In this document: positions 7,932 to 16,696 of the stretch, piece after piece | Numbering within the stretch: position 1 is the first letter of the stretch | Layout: each line of letters opens with the position of its first letter | Assembly (NCBI RefSeq): GCF_016901135.1 | Contig: NZ_JAFEVL010000075.1 | Coordinates: 557,629 to 621,628, forward strand | DNA from: Martinezella lusitana | GTDB taxonomy: Bacteria > Pseudomonadota > Alphaproteobacteria > Rhizobiales > Rhizobiaceae | Length of the DNA stretch: 64,000 bases | Direction: 5' to 3' | Notes under the pieces: model-generated | Databases searched by the model: none | Told to the model about the DNA's origin: nothing | Seen by the model: the letters and a program-made list of their open reading frames with translations, nothing else | Translations under genes and position numbers: made by a program

Positions 7932-8984
7932 TCACTGCTCGAAAAGACGGTCAATCAACGCGGCAGCGCTTCCCTGCCAAAGCTCGCCCTTGCCGGTTCC
8001 GGCCCAGAGAGACAGGAAGTCGGCCGATCCTTTCGCCGTCGATGCGCCCCGAATATCCCGCGTGAATTTGTTCTGCGCCGGAAAGGGGAGAATGGCTGCG
8101 CCCTTCGTCTCCATTTCATCCATGAAGCGGTTTTCGATGCCGCGGGCAAAACGGCCCGAAAAGGCGCGTGTCGTCCGCGTCCTGCGCTCCGGGGTTTCCA
8201 GAAGCCTGGCCCGGTAGGGCGCCGATGTTCCGGCTTCCGTACAAGCAAGGAAGGCCGTACCCATCTGCACCGCTTGCGCCCCCGCCTGCAGGGCCACGCG
8301 GATATCGCCCGCCGTCATGATGCCGCCGGCTGCGATCAGCGGTACACCGATCTTTCCGACGCTCCGCGCCAGAAGGTCGCGAAGGCCGATTTCCGGGTCC
8401 GGAGCATGGGCATCGAAAATGCCCCGATGTCCACCGGCCTCGAAGCCCTGCAGCGTGATCGCGTCGACGCCGCTGTCTTCGAGCGTCCTCGCCTCCTCAA
8501 GCGTCGTCGCAGTGCCAATCAGCGGAATCCCGGCCTTCCTTGCCTCACGGACATAATCGGCAGACAGCAATCCGAAGACGAAGCTGAAGCATGCGGGCTT
8601 CACCCGCAGCACAGCGTCGAACTGCGCATCGAAATCCTCTTCGTAAGGGGCGCTAAGCTGCGGCGCCAGCAGCCCCAGCTCCGCGCGATAGTGCGCCGTC
8701 GCCTCCGCCGCACGTTCGACCTGAGCCACGCCGACTTCGGGTATTGAATGAGGAATGAACAAATTGATCGCGAACGGCTTTTCAGTCCGCTGGCGCACCT
8801 GAGCGGCAAATGCCTCGATCGCCGCGGCATTGTAATAAGCGCCTCCCATGGCCCCAAGCGCGCCCGCAGCGGAAGCCGCCGCGACGAGCTCCGGCGACGA
8901 AGGACCGCCAGCCATCGGCGCGACGATCAGCGGATGCTTCAATCCGAGTTTGTGAAAAAGATTGCTGTCCGTAGGGGCAGACAT
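7932..8984 (-). CDS. Nitronate monooxygenase family flavoprotein
   Basis: About 350 residues with the 2-nitropropane dioxygenase/NMO TIM-barrel pattern: LGLKHPLIVAPMAGG at the start, the GTATTLEEARTLEDSGVDAI substrate-loop region, QGFEAGGHRG with the catalytic-type histidine, and LIAAGGIMTAGDIRVALQAG for FMN phosphate binding. These enzymes oxidise alkyl nitronates and detoxify propionate 3-nitronate. The second ATG (8984) is preferred because AAGGA lies eight bases before it. It stands alone on the minus strand. Confidence 0.87.
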   Translation of the reverse strand: MSAPTDSNLFHKLGLKHPLIVAPMAGGPSSPELVAAASAAGALGAMGGAYYNAAAIEAFAAQVRQRTEKPFAINLFIPHSIPEVGVAQVERAAEATAHYRAELGLLAPQLSAPYEEDFDAQFDAVLRVKPACFSFVFGLLSADYVREARKAGIPLIGTATTLEEARTLEDSGVDAITLQGFEAGGHRGIFDAHAPDPEIGLRDLLARSVGKIGVPLIAAGGIMTAGDIRVALQAGAQAVQMGTAFLACTEAGTSAPYRARLLETPERRTRTTRAFSGRFARGIENRFMDEMETKGAAILPFPAQNKFTRDIRGASTAKGSADFLSLWAGTGKGELWQGSAAALIDRLFEQ

Positions 8985-9050
8985 GTCCATCTTCCTTTCA
9001 GCTATGCCCGTTTAGGTCTCAATCCAAGATAGGCATCGCGCGGCGGTTTG

Positions 9051-9320
9051 TTAGGAGCGGCCAAGCGCCGCGGTGCGGGCTTCGATGGCCTCGAGCACGG
9101 ACATCATATCGAGCCGGCCGTTGCCCAGCTCGACACTTGCCGCCACAGCCGCGCCTGCTGCCCGCAGCGGATCGGGCGCCGCCGGCGAGCGGTTCCACAC
9201 GACGAGCCTCGTCCCGGCCCTTGTGAGATTGAGTGCCATCGGCTGGCCCATGACGCCGAGACCGACAAATCCGATCTCCTCGCCCGGCTCGGCGCCGGGA
9301 CGCTCGCTTGCGTTGGTCAC
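9051..9320 (-). pseudogene. Internally deleted beta-hydroxyacid dehydrogenase remnant
   Basis: An 89-residue frame. Residues 1-63 are a good N-terminal Rossmann domain (EEIGFVGLGVMGQPMALN, then VVWNRSPAAPDPLRAAGAAV). Residues 64-89 (LGNGRLDMMSVLEAIEART) look like the extreme C-terminus of the same ~290-residue family. About 200 residues of the middle, including the catalytic lysine and the dimer domain, are missing with no stop or frameshift at the join. A GTG start with GGAG upstream remains. It is therefore most likely the remnant of an in-frame internal deletion and cannot be an active dehydrogenase. Confidence 0.7.
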
Positions 9321-9449
9321 CGTAACGACTCCGATGTTTCGGGTGACTATGCGATCTCACATGTCAGGGCTCGGCGGGATTTCTTCTCCCGCCGAGTGTC
9401 GATCCACGGCCTGCTCAGGGCTTGGCGCGGATCACGCGACTGCTCCAGC

Positions 9450-10547
9450 TTAGAACAGCCGGTCCAGCCACTCGTGCTTGTCCGCCGCCCGGCCGAACTG
9501 GATGTCCGTCAGCGCCGCCTTGAGACGGCCCGTTACCGGGCCGGCATTGCCGTCGCCGATCGTGAAGCCGTACTTGCTGCCCTTCACCTTGCCGATCGGT
9601 GTGACCACGGCCGCAGTGCCGCAGGCAAAGGCTTCGCGCAGGCGTCCGCTCTTAGCATCCGCTTGCCACTGGTCGATGGAATAAGGTTCCTCGCGGACGA
9701 CGAGACCCATGTCGCGCGCCAGCGTGATCAGCGAGTCGCGCGTGATACCAGGCAGGATCGTGCCGGTCAGCGGCGGCGTCTGCAGCGAACCGTCGTCGAA
9801 GACGAAGAAGACGTTCATGCCGCCGAGTTCCTCAACCCAGCGCCGCTCTACGGCATCGAGGAAGACGACCTGCTCGCAGCCTTCCCGCTGGCCTTCCGCG
9901 AGTGCGGAAAGGCTCGCAGCGTAATTTCCGCCGCACTTGGCGGCACCGGTGCCGCCGGGAGCCGCGCGTGTGAAATGTTCGGAAACCCAGAGCGAAACAG
10001 CCGATGCGCCGCTCTTGAAATAAGAGGCGACCGGGGAGGCAATGACGCAATAGAGATAGTCGGTCGCGGGCCTTGTTCCGAGCGCGGCTTCCGAGCCGAT
10101 CATGAACGGCCGGAGATAAAGCGACGCACCCTCCGCGGTTGGGATCCACTCGCGGTCGATCCGCACCAGTTCCCGGACGGATTCGACGAACAGATCCTCG
10201 GGCAAGGTCGGCATGGCCAGCCGCTCGGCCGAATTGTGGAAGCGTCGTGCGTTGGCGCCGGGGCGGAAAAGCGCAGCCCCACCGTCGGGCAGATGGTAGG
10301 CCTTCATGCCTTCGAAGATTTCCTGCGCATAGTGAAGCACCACGGTCGCCGGATCGAGAGCCAGCGCCTTGCGCGGCTCGATCTTGCTGCCATGCCAGCC
10401 GCGATCCTGCGAATAGCGGATCGTCACCATGTGATCGGTGAATATGCGTCCGAAGCCCGGGTTCTGCAGCAGGGCTTCCCGCTCGCTCGCCGTAGCGGGG
10501 CTTGGATTTTTCTGAATGTCGAACGTTAATACGTCGCCGTTACTCAT
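9450..10547 (-). CDS. ilvE: Branched-chain amino acid aminotransferase
   Basis: A 365-residue class IV PLP aminotransferase performing the last step of valine, leucine and isoleucine synthesis. The Schiff-base lysine is K204 in GTGAAKCGGNYA; other family blocks are YAQEIFEGMKAY, LYLRPFMIG, and FACGTAAVVTPIG near the C-terminus. The length fits the longer (type 2, eukaryote-like) BCAT form. The ATG is preceded by a strong GGAGGAGCC. It lies downstream of, and on the same strand as, the amine oxidase gene, separated by about 190 bases that hold its promoter region. Confidence 0.95.
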   Translation of the reverse strand: MSNGDVLTFDIQKNPSPATASEREALLQNPGFGRIFTDHMVTIRYSQDRGWHGSKIEPRKALALDPATVVLHYAQEIFEGMKAYHLPDGGAALFRPGANARRFHNSAERLAMPTLPEDLFVESVRELVRIDREWIPTAEGASLYLRPFMIGSEAALGTRPATDYLYCVIASPVASYFKSGASAVSLWVSEHFTRAAPGGTGAAKCGGNYAASLSALAEGQREGCEQVVFLDAVERRWVEELGGMNVFFVFDDGSLQTPPLTGTILPGITRDSLITLARDMGLVVREEPYSIDQWQADAKSGRLREAFACGTAAVVTPIGKVKGSKYGFTIGDGNAGPVTGRLKAALTDIQFGRAADKHEWLDRLF

Positions 10548-10738
10548 GGCTCCTCCAATGCTTCATTTATCGCGGCTTTCGCCGCCCATCTCCCGAAAGA
10601 AAATTTAAACCAAATCGGGTGGTATTTGATTGCGTTTACGCCTGTTGCTGCGCAAGTTTAAGAGCTCCTTGCGCAAATTCGTGAGACGAATTGCCATTTC
10701 TTGCCCGAAATATGTCACGCCCTTGCATAGAGCTTGCA
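10548..10738 (-). promoter_or_regulatory. Leader/promoter region of ilvE with repeated TGCGCAA motifs
   Basis: Between the amine oxidase stop and ilvE. Two similar motifs, CTGCGCAAGTTT near 10649 and CTTGCGCAAATTC near 10670, are spaced about two helical turns apart; the second includes the perfect palindrome TTGCGCAA. This arrangement could be a repressor or Lrp-type site. No match to a named operator is claimed. Confidence 0.3.
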
Positions 10739-12001
10739 TCACAACGCTTTTGCAACGGCTTCGGCCGCGACAACTCCGCTTTCGTAAGCACCATGCGCCG
10801 TCGAGTATCGTGCCTGCGAGCAGGCCTCTCCGGCGAAGAATAAGCGATCATTGCAGGGCGCCGCCAGTACCCCGCGCAGGTCCGAGGCGCCGGGGGTCGC
10901 ATAGGAATAGGACCCGCCAACAAAAGGCTCGCTCGCCCAGGCGGACATGGCCAGAGGCGATAATTTCGCCCCGACATCAGCGCCGAAAACACGCTTCAGC
11001 TGCTCCACCGCGAAAGCGAACGTTGCTTCCACGCCCTGTCGTTCGAGATCAAGCGCGAGATCGGCGGCGAAATAGGCCTCGATGACAGGCGCGCCGAACG
11101 GCCTCAGCTGATAGGCGCCCGTCCGGCCGCTATGCCGCGACCCCATGACATGCGTCTCCTCCGGAAACATGCCAGGCTCGGACACGTGAATGAAAAGCTT
11201 GTTTGCCAATCCGAGAGGCAGACGCGAGGCCGCCTCGATCTTCTCCGGCAGCGGCGGCCAGAAGGCTATTCGCTCGGCGGCAAGCACATTGGTGGAGACA
11301 GCCACGATAACGGCCTTCGCCTTCAGCTCGCCCTTGCCCGTCGACAGCACGATATGGCCGGCGCCGGTGTGGTCGATACGGCTGACTTCCACCCCGACAA
11401 CGGTTGGCACCGGCAAACCATAGGTGGCCACCAGCGTGCCGTAGCCCTGCCGGACACGCCAGTCGGGGCCGGGACCGGGATCGTAGCGACCGAGATCGAT
11501 CACCGACGATTTGTGCAGTTCCGCCCCGGTCATGAATGCGGCGACCGCATGAATCCGCTCGCTCCAGGGATCGTCAGGCGCCCACATGGTCGACAGATCG
11601 GCGTCGTCATCTCCTTCGTAGGCATTTACCCGCTCGAAGAATTCGGCCACGGCGTCTGCCGCGGCCTTCGTCTCGGGATCGTTCCTTTCCAGCCGTCGGC
11701 TACCATCGCTCCAGGGTGCGGGCGTGCGATCGACCGTAAGGCCGATCTCCTCGGTAATCTTTGTCCAAGGGTTGGTGCGCGCGCCATGCAACCAGCCGCA
11801 GCCGAGATCGAGCCCTGCGCCATCAGCGCCAAAGGGATGGATCGTTCGCGCGCGACCGCCGACACGATCGGACGCTTCGAGCAGCACGACCGAAAGGTCG
11901 GGGCGAAGCGATTGCAGCCGCCGGGCAGCTCCGACGCCGGCGGCGCCTGCGCCTATGACGGCAACGTCGACATGGCCGCCTTTCCAGGGTTCGATGGGCA
12001 T
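10739..12001 (-). CDS. FAD-dependent flavin monoamine oxidase family protein
   Basis: A 420-residue protein. The dinucleotide-binding motif VAVIGAGAAGVGAARRLQ at residues 13-30 is followed by the ADP-ribose acidic residue in LLEASDRVGGRART, typical of the amine oxidase superfamily; the C-terminal NDRLFFAGEACS block binds FAD. It likely oxidises amines or amino acids; the substrate is unknown. The start at 12001 was chosen because AAGGAAATGGA precedes it; an 84-codon upstream extension has no family similarity and no ribosome site. No signal peptide is seen. It is divergent from the copper operon. Confidence 0.85.
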   Translation of the reverse strand: MPIEPWKGGHVDVAVIGAGAAGVGAARRLQSLRPDLSVVLLEASDRVGGRARTIHPFGADGAGLDLGCGWLHGARTNPWTKITEEIGLTVDRTPAPWSDGSRRLERNDPETKAAADAVAEFFERVNAYEGDDDADLSTMWAPDDPWSERIHAVAAFMTGAELHKSSVIDLGRYDPGPGPDWRVRQGYGTLVATYGLPVPTVVGVEVSRIDHTGAGHIVLSTGKGELKAKAVIVAVSTNVLAAERIAFWPPLPEKIEAASRLPLGLANKLFIHVSEPGMFPEETHVMGSRHSGRTGAYQLRPFGAPVIEAYFAADLALDLERQGVEATFAFAVEQLKRVFGADVGAKLSPLAMSAWASEPFVGGSYSYATPGASDLRGVLAAPCNDRLFFAGEACSQARYSTAHGAYESGVVAAEAVAKAL

Positions 12002-12223
12002 TCCATTTCCTTTTCGCACAAACGCCTGAAGGCGAACCAGCCACAGGGCGATGAACGACATAGAGCCTCGCCGTTTAGTCGGCTCCAGACTTTCCGAACG
12101 ATCTGTAGCTGACCTTCGCGCGGCATGTAAACGGGGCCAAGCGCGACGGATACCAAATTGCCGCATTGAGCTGCAGCGGCGAATGTCGTAAGTGCTACCT
12201 CCTGGAAAATGATGGGGAGAACC

Positions 12224-12628
12224 GTGCGGAAGCGAACCTTTGGGACAACGCAATGGCTGGTGCGCATTCTATGCGCCGTCGCATTGCTGTCCGTCGGCTT
12301 CGCCCATAGCCCGGCTGTTTCCAGCGCCGCGGAACTGACCCCCGTCGAGCTTGCCCAATACCGCCTGCCTGATGGTACCCTGCCCGTCCTCTGCGTCACC
12401 GAAAAGACGCCTGACGGCAAGGAGCATAGCAAGGCCTATATGCCGGGATGCGAGGCATGCCGCATTTCCGCCGCCGCCCTGCTTCCCACGCCGCCGACCG
12501 ATATCTGCGAACACCTTGCCTTCGTCAGAGAAGATGTCGTTGTCGCCAGAAACGAGGCGTTCCGCCGGCAACTCTATCCGCCGAATAGCGGCCCACGCGC
12601 TCCCCCTGCTCTCCAAGCCCTTGCCTGA
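12224..12628 (+). CDS. Exported cysteine-containing protein, first gene of copper operon
   Basis: About 134 residues. A basic start and hydrophobic segment (WLVRILCAVALLSVGFAHS) form a signal peptide, followed by a short mature domain with four cysteines, including a GCEAC motif and a late DIC. That spacing resembles DUF2946-type small proteins found with copper genes, but the match is not certain. GTG 12224 is preferred because GGGGAG lies just upstream; ATG at 12209 is in frame. Its position ahead of PepSY, PCuAC, SCO and CopC genes suggests a role in periplasmic copper handling. Confidence 0.6.
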   Translation: MRKRTFGTTQWLVRILCAVALLSVGFAHSPAVSSAAELTPVELAQYRLPDGTLPVLCVTEKTPDGKEHSKAYMPGCEACRISAAALLPTPPTDICEHLAFVREDVVVARNEAFRRQLYPPNSGPRAPPALQALA

Positions 12629-12860
12629 GCCTGTGTTGCGGCCAATGCCGTAACGCTAGTCGTCAACGGCGGCCGAACCACGCACGAGAGCTGCTCGTGC
12701 CGGCTGCGGGTGAGATGTCTCCTTGCCGATGTCCCGACACACGACGGATCTCTTCATTGTCCGCTCCGCAAGCGACATCGGCGCTGGCCGCCACTCCCGC
12801 AGACAGGCGCATCTCTCGAAACGGATCATTCCGTGTCGCCGGATCTTTGGGGAGTTCCTC

Positions 12861-14228
12861 ATGTCTGCCTTCACCATGGCCGAGCCCACTGCGACCACAT
12901 CAGACCATATCTCGCTCTATCGAGCGATCTGGCGCTGGCATTTCTTCGCTGGCCTGCTCGTCATCCCATTCCTGCTCAACCTGGCGATCACCGGATCCAT
13001 CTATCTCTTCAAGGATCAGATCGCCGACACCTTCTATGCCCATCGCAACATCCTCGCCGACACAGGCGCGATGCTCCCGCCGCAAAAGATCGTTGATGCG
13101 GCATTGGCAGCAGCGCCTGGCGCCACGGCGATATCCTATCGCGAGCCAGCGGCGGCAGATCGATCCGCCTTGGTGACGGTGTCGAAGGGTGGCCAATCGA
13201 CGCTCGTCTATGTCAATCCGCACAATGGCGAAGTGCTCGGCTCGGTCGGCTCGAAAGAGGAGTTCAGCTGGGTCGTCAAACGCATCCATAGCCTCGAATA
13301 TTTCGGGACATGGACCAACCGCATCATCGAGATCGTCGGCGGCTTCGCGCTGATACTGGTCGTGACGGGCATCTATCTCTGGTGGCCGCGGCGCCAGACG
13401 GGCGGCGTCCTCACGGTTCGCGGCACCCCTTCCCGCCGCGTCTTCTGGCGCGATCTCCATGCCGTGACCGGCGCGATCGCCGGCATCGTCATCTTCTTCC
13501 TCGCCTTCAGCGGCATGCCCTGGTCGGGCTATTGGGGCGCCAACGTCAACGCATGGCTCACATCGCAAGATTTGGGCTATCCGGCAGCCCTCTGGGACGA
13601 GGTGCCGAAATCGAAGAAAGTCACGCAGGATATCGTCAGCCGACCCGGCTGGATCGTCGAAAATGCGCCGGTGCCGCTCTCCGACGCAGCAACGGCATCG
13701 AAGCCGATCGGGCTGGACAAGGCAGTCGAGATCGCCAGAGAACTGGGCGTAGCTCCCGGCTTCAGCATGGCCCTTCCCTCCGACGAAACGGGCGTCTTTA
13801 CCGCCTCGATCTTCCCCGCCGATCTCTCCAAGGAACGCACTGTTCATATCGACCAATATTCCGGCAAGCCGTTGGTCGATCTTTCCTTCGATCAATATCC
13901 GGCGCTCGGCCAGGCAATCGAATGGGGCATCAACGTCCATCAGGGACAGGAATGGGGCCTCGTCAACCAATTGCTCATGCTGGCGACCTGTATCGCCATT
14001 GTCCTCAGCTGCGTCACGGCAATCATGATGTGGTGGAAGCGCCGGCCGGCCGGCCGTCTCGGCGTGCCGCCCATGCCGCCCCAGAGGTCCGTCTATATCG
14101 GGCTGTGGCTGATCGCGATCGCCTTCGGCGCCGCCTTTCCGCTAACGGGTCTCGCCGTCGTCGCGATGCTGCTGACGGATCAGATCATCATCCGCTTTGT
14201 GCCGCCGCTGAAACGCTTCTTCTCATGA
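12861..14228 (+). CDS. PepSY-associated transmembrane protein
   Basis: A 455-residue inner-membrane protein with four main hydrophobic segments: FFAGLLVIPFLLNLAITGSI near residue 35, IVGGFALILVVTGIYLWW near 165, a GAIAGIVIFFLAFSGMPWSGYW segment near 210, and a C-terminal pair. The pattern HFFAGLLVIPF plus RxxHxxxG-type histidines matches PepSY_TM proteins, several of which are metal reductases or siderophore-iron reductases. GGGGAG stands six bases before ATG 12861; the frame is open upstream without a better start. In this operon a copper or heme-linked redox role is inferred. Confidence 0.85.
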   Translation: MSAFTMAEPTATTSDHISLYRAIWRWHFFAGLLVIPFLLNLAITGSIYLFKDQIADTFYAHRNILADTGAMLPPQKIVDAALAAAPGATAISYREPAAADRSALVTVSKGGQSTLVYVNPHNGEVLGSVGSKEEFSWVVKRIHSLEYFGTWTNRIIEIVGGFALILVVTGIYLWWPRRQTGGVLTVRGTPSRRVFWRDLHAVTGAIAGIVIFFLAFSGMPWSGYWGANVNAWLTSQDLGYPAALWDEVPKSKKVTQDIVSRPGWIVENAPVPLSDAATASKPIGLDKAVEIARELGVAPGFSMALPSDETGVFTASIFPADLSKERTVHIDQYSGKPLVDLSFDQYPALGQAIEWGINVHQGQEWGLVNQLLMLATCIAIVLSCVTAIMMWWKRRPAGRLGVPPMPPQRSVYIGLWLIAIAFGAAFPLTGLAVVAMLLTDQIIIRFVPPLKRFFS

Positions 14229-14231
14229 AAG

Positions 14232-14258
14232 GCTGCGCGGCAGAACCTGCCGCGCAGC
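14232..14258 (+). other. Intercistronic stem-loop between PepSY and PCuAC genes
   Basis: An 11-bp perfect stem, GCTGCGCGGCA (14232-14242) with TGCCGCGCAGC (14248-14258), and a five-base loop. No T-run follows, so it is more likely an mRNA-processing or partial attenuation hairpin than a full terminator. Confidence 0.55.
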
Positions 14259-14284
14259 ACCCAGATCCCCAGAGGAAACCGATC

Positions 14285-14782
14285 ATGAACCGATTTATCA
14301 GCTCTTTCGTTGCTGCCAGCCTTAGCCTTGCCGCTCCCGGGCTCGCTTCCGCCACCGAGGTAACGCTTGGAAATCTCAAGATCGCCGCTCCCTATGTCAG
14401 GGCCATGGTGCCGGGCGCCGAGGTCGGTGGCGGCTACGTGACCATCACCAATTCCGGCAGAACCGACGACCGGCTGATCGCAGCCAGCTCGTCGAGAGCT
14501 GTCAAAGTCGAGGTCCATGAGATGAAGATGGATAACGACGTCATGGTCATGCGCAAGCTTAAGAATGGCCTGGCGCTGCCCGCCGGCAAGACTGTCCAAC
14601 TGAAGCCCGGCAGCTATCACCTCATGTTCATGGATGTCATCGACCCGTTCAAACAGGGCGAGACGATCAGGGCGAAATTGACCTTCGAAAAGGCCGGCTC
14701 GATCGATGTCGATTCCCCTGTGGGTTCGGCGGTCGCCAGCAAGGCGGACAATGGAGGCGAGCATGCCAACGCAGCTGAATGA
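14285..14782 (+). CDS. Periplasmic copper chaperone PCuAC
   Basis: A 165-residue exported protein. The signal peptide ends around PGLASA, and the mature cupredoxin-like domain carries the Cu(I) ligand set of the family: H78, M89, H112 and M114 (HEMKMDNDVMVM then YHLMFM). PCuAC delivers copper to the CuA/CuB centres of cytochrome oxidases together with SCO. AGAGGAAACCGATC precedes the ATG. The C-terminal tail is His-poor and ends in a short acidic extension. It overlaps a possible earlier start of the SCO gene. Confidence 0.9.
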   Translation: MNRFISSFVAASLSLAAPGLASATEVTLGNLKIAAPYVRAMVPGAEVGGGYVTITNSGRTDDRLIAASSSRAVKVEVHEMKMDNDVMVMRKLKNGLALPAGKTVQLKPGSYHLMFMDVIDPFKQGETIRAKLTFEKAGSIDVDSPVGSAVASKADNGGEHANAAE

Positions 14783-14831
14783 ACGGCGCGGCAGCCGCCG
14801 CGCCTCCCTTCAGGCCACGCAGGAGAAGGCG

Positions 14832-15419
14832 ATGTTCACGAAAGAATGGTCGATCCCCGCGATCCTGACGGTCTTTCTGCTCAGCGTCTGCGGCTTGATC
14901 GCCTACTTCACATGGAGCCTGATGGCAAAGGCGGCGGAGGACCATACCGGCGGCTCTTTCAACCTTATCGACGACCGGGGCCAGCCTATGACCGCGCAAG
15001 CTCTCAAGGGCCACCCGTCACTCATCTACTTCGGCTATACCCATTGCCCGGACGTCTGCCCGACCACGCTGTTCGAAATGGCCGGCTGGCTGAAGACGCT
15101 CGGCCCGGAGGCGGACAAGCTGAAAGCCTATTTCTTCTCCGTGGATCCCGCGCGCGACACGCCGGATATCATGCGCAAATATACCGGCAATTTCACCGAT
15201 CGCATCACCGGCATTACCGGCAATCCGACCGAGATGCAGAAGGCCATCAAGGACTGGCGCATCTATGCCAAGAAGGTGCCTTCGCCCGACGGCGACTACA
15301 CGATGGATCACACCGCCTCGGTTCTTCTCGTCGATGCCGATGGCAATCTGCGCAGCTTGATTGCCTATGGAGAGGACAAGGACATCGCACTGCAAAAGAT
15401 ACGCAAGCTTCTGAAATGA
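14832..15419 (+). CDS. SCO1/SenC family copper protein
   Basis: A 195-residue membrane-anchored thioredoxin-fold protein. One N-terminal helix (IPAILTVFLLSVCGLIAYFT) anchors it to the inner membrane. The copper ligands are C72 and C76 in THCPDVCPT and H160 in YTMDHTAS. SCO proteins insert copper into, or reduce, the CuA site of cytochrome c oxidase. ATG 14832 has AGGAGAAGGCG; ATG 14763 (with GGAGGCGAGC) is an equally good alternative that would overlap the PCuAC gene by 20 bases. Its place next to PCuAC supports joint function. Confidence 0.9.
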   Translation: MFTKEWSIPAILTVFLLSVCGLIAYFTWSLMAKAAEDHTGGSFNLIDDRGQPMTAQALKGHPSLIYFGYTHCPDVCPTTLFEMAGWLKTLGPEADKLKAYFFSVDPARDTPDIMRKYTGNFTDRITGITGNPTEMQKAIKDWRIYAKKVPSPDGDYTMDHTASVLLVDADGNLRSLIAYGEDKDIALQKIRKLLK

Positions 15420-15547
15420 GCGGCGTCAAGCCGCTCCGCACCATTCCCCTAGGCCGCAATCCGAACGGGATATTCCAGGCGACAGCTGTCGCCGCCCGAA
15501 CCTGCCGCAAGGCCCCTGCGGCGCCTCAACCCAAAAGGAAGACCGAC

Positions 15548-15916
15548 ATGTCCCGGATGAAGAAGCTTCTCCTCATTGCGGCCACGGCCAGCATCGCTCT
15601 CGCAGGCCAGGCCTTCGCGCACGCCCATCTCAAGTCCTCAGTTCCCGCCGCCGACAGCTCCGTCAAACAGGCACCTTCGGAGCTCGACCTCACCTTCAGC
15701 GAAGGCTTGAACCTGAAGTTCAGCGGCGTGAGCATCACCGGCCCGGACAAGAAAGCCGTCAAGACCGGCGCTGCCATGCTGATGGATGGCGACGCGACGC
15801 TGATGGTACCAGTCAGCGACAAGCTGGCTCCCGGCAAATACACCGTGCAATGGCACGCGCTTTCGACGGACGGCCACAAGACCAACGGCAGCTATAGCTT
15901 CACCGTCGCACCCTAA
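15548..15916 (+). CDS. copC: CopC-domain periplasmic copper-binding protein
   Basis: A 122-residue exported protein. Cleavage after AFA leaves a mature protein beginning HAHLKSS; this N-terminal histidine with D108 and H110 (STDGHKTNG) forms the usual Cu(II) site of CopC. The methionine-rich Cu(I) loop of plasmid CopC is not evident, so it is probably a Cu(II)-only type. No CopD partner follows; the next gene is on the other strand. A small GCCGCA/TGCGGC hairpin (15504-15522) separates it from the SCO gene. Confidence 0.88.
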   Translation: MSRMKKLLLIAATASIALAGQAFAHAHLKSSVPAADSSVKQAPSELDLTFSEGLNLKFSGVSITGPDKKAVKTGAAMLMDGDATLMVPVSDKLAPGKYTVQWHALSTDGHKTNGSYSFTVAP

Positions 15917-15983
15917 CCAAGTATCTCCGGGGCGGCTGACAGCTGCTCCGGCGACGTGCACCGGACAGGGTCGATGTTGCCAA

Positions 15984-16685
15984 CTATCCGAACACGCATT
16001 TCCTGACGAAATGCAGCCAGCTGTCGTTGCGCCGAACGGTCATCCGCGGCAGGCCGAACGGGTCGTCGCTCGGGCGCGCCCGTCCCCGCCGCGTCGTGGT
16101 CGCAGCGCTATAGCCGGCCTCGTAGGCCAGCACCCGATCGAGCGGTGTTTCGTCGCCATAGGGGAAGCAAAAGGACGACACGCCCTCGTCCAGCAGGTCT
16201 TCAAGCATGCCGCGCGAATGGGAGATCTGGCGACGCGCCTCCTCCATCGGCAATTGCGGGAGATGGACGTGGTCGAGCGTGTGCGAGCCTACTTCGTGCC
16301 CGAGGCTGCACCACCGGCGCAATTGCTCACCCGACATGCAAGGGGCAGGCGCCACGCCAAGCGGTACGTCCCAGACATTGCTGCCGCCGATCTGGTTCAC
16401 GACCACGAAATTCGTGGCGGTGAAGCCGAACTCCTGCAGCACGGGCAAGGCATTCTCATAGACGTTCAAATAGCCATCGTCGAAGGTGATGGCGGCAACC
16501 TTGCCGGCCTTCGCTCCTGTGATGTAGGGGAGTGCATCGCGAAGCGAAAGCCCCTGAATTCCAAGCCTTTTCAGCCATTCCATCTGGCGATGGAAGGCTT
16601 CCGGGTGGACGACCATGCTTCTGAACGGCGCCTCGCGCGAAGGCGGCACCGCAATCTGATGATATGCGAGGATTGGAACGGCCAA
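15984..16685 (-). CDS. Polysaccharide deacetylase family protein (NodB-homology)
   Basis: About 233 residues. NodB motif 1 is AAITFDDGY and motif 2 is SHTLDHVHLP, supplying the Asp-His-His metal triad of carbohydrate esterase family 4; FCFPYGDET follows. These enzymes remove N- or O-acetyl groups from sugar polymers. The start is uncertain: TTG 16685, preceded by GAGAAG and giving a family-like opening LAVPILAYHQIA, is preferred; TTG 16715 would overlap the GT25 gene. No signal peptide, so it may act in the cytoplasm on a lipid-linked glycan. Same strand and adjacent to GT25. Confidence 0.82.
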   Translation of the reverse strand: MAVPILAYHQIAVPPSREAPFRSMVVHPEAFHRQMEWLKRLGIQGLSLRDALPYITGAKAGKVAAITFDDGYLNVYENALPVLQEFGFTATNFVVVNQIGGSNVWDVPLGVAPAPCMSGEQLRRWCSLGHEVGSHTLDHVHLPQLPMEEARRQISHSRGMLEDLLDEGVSSFCFPYGDETPLDRVLAYEAGYSAATTTRRGRARPSDDPFGLPRMTVRRNDSWLHFVRKCVFG

Positions 16686-16696
16686 GTTTGATCTTC

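Noticed and set aside
9048..10529. A 493-codon plus-strand frame opposite ilvE
   Set aside because: Shadow of ilvE; it also runs through the dehydrogenase remnant.
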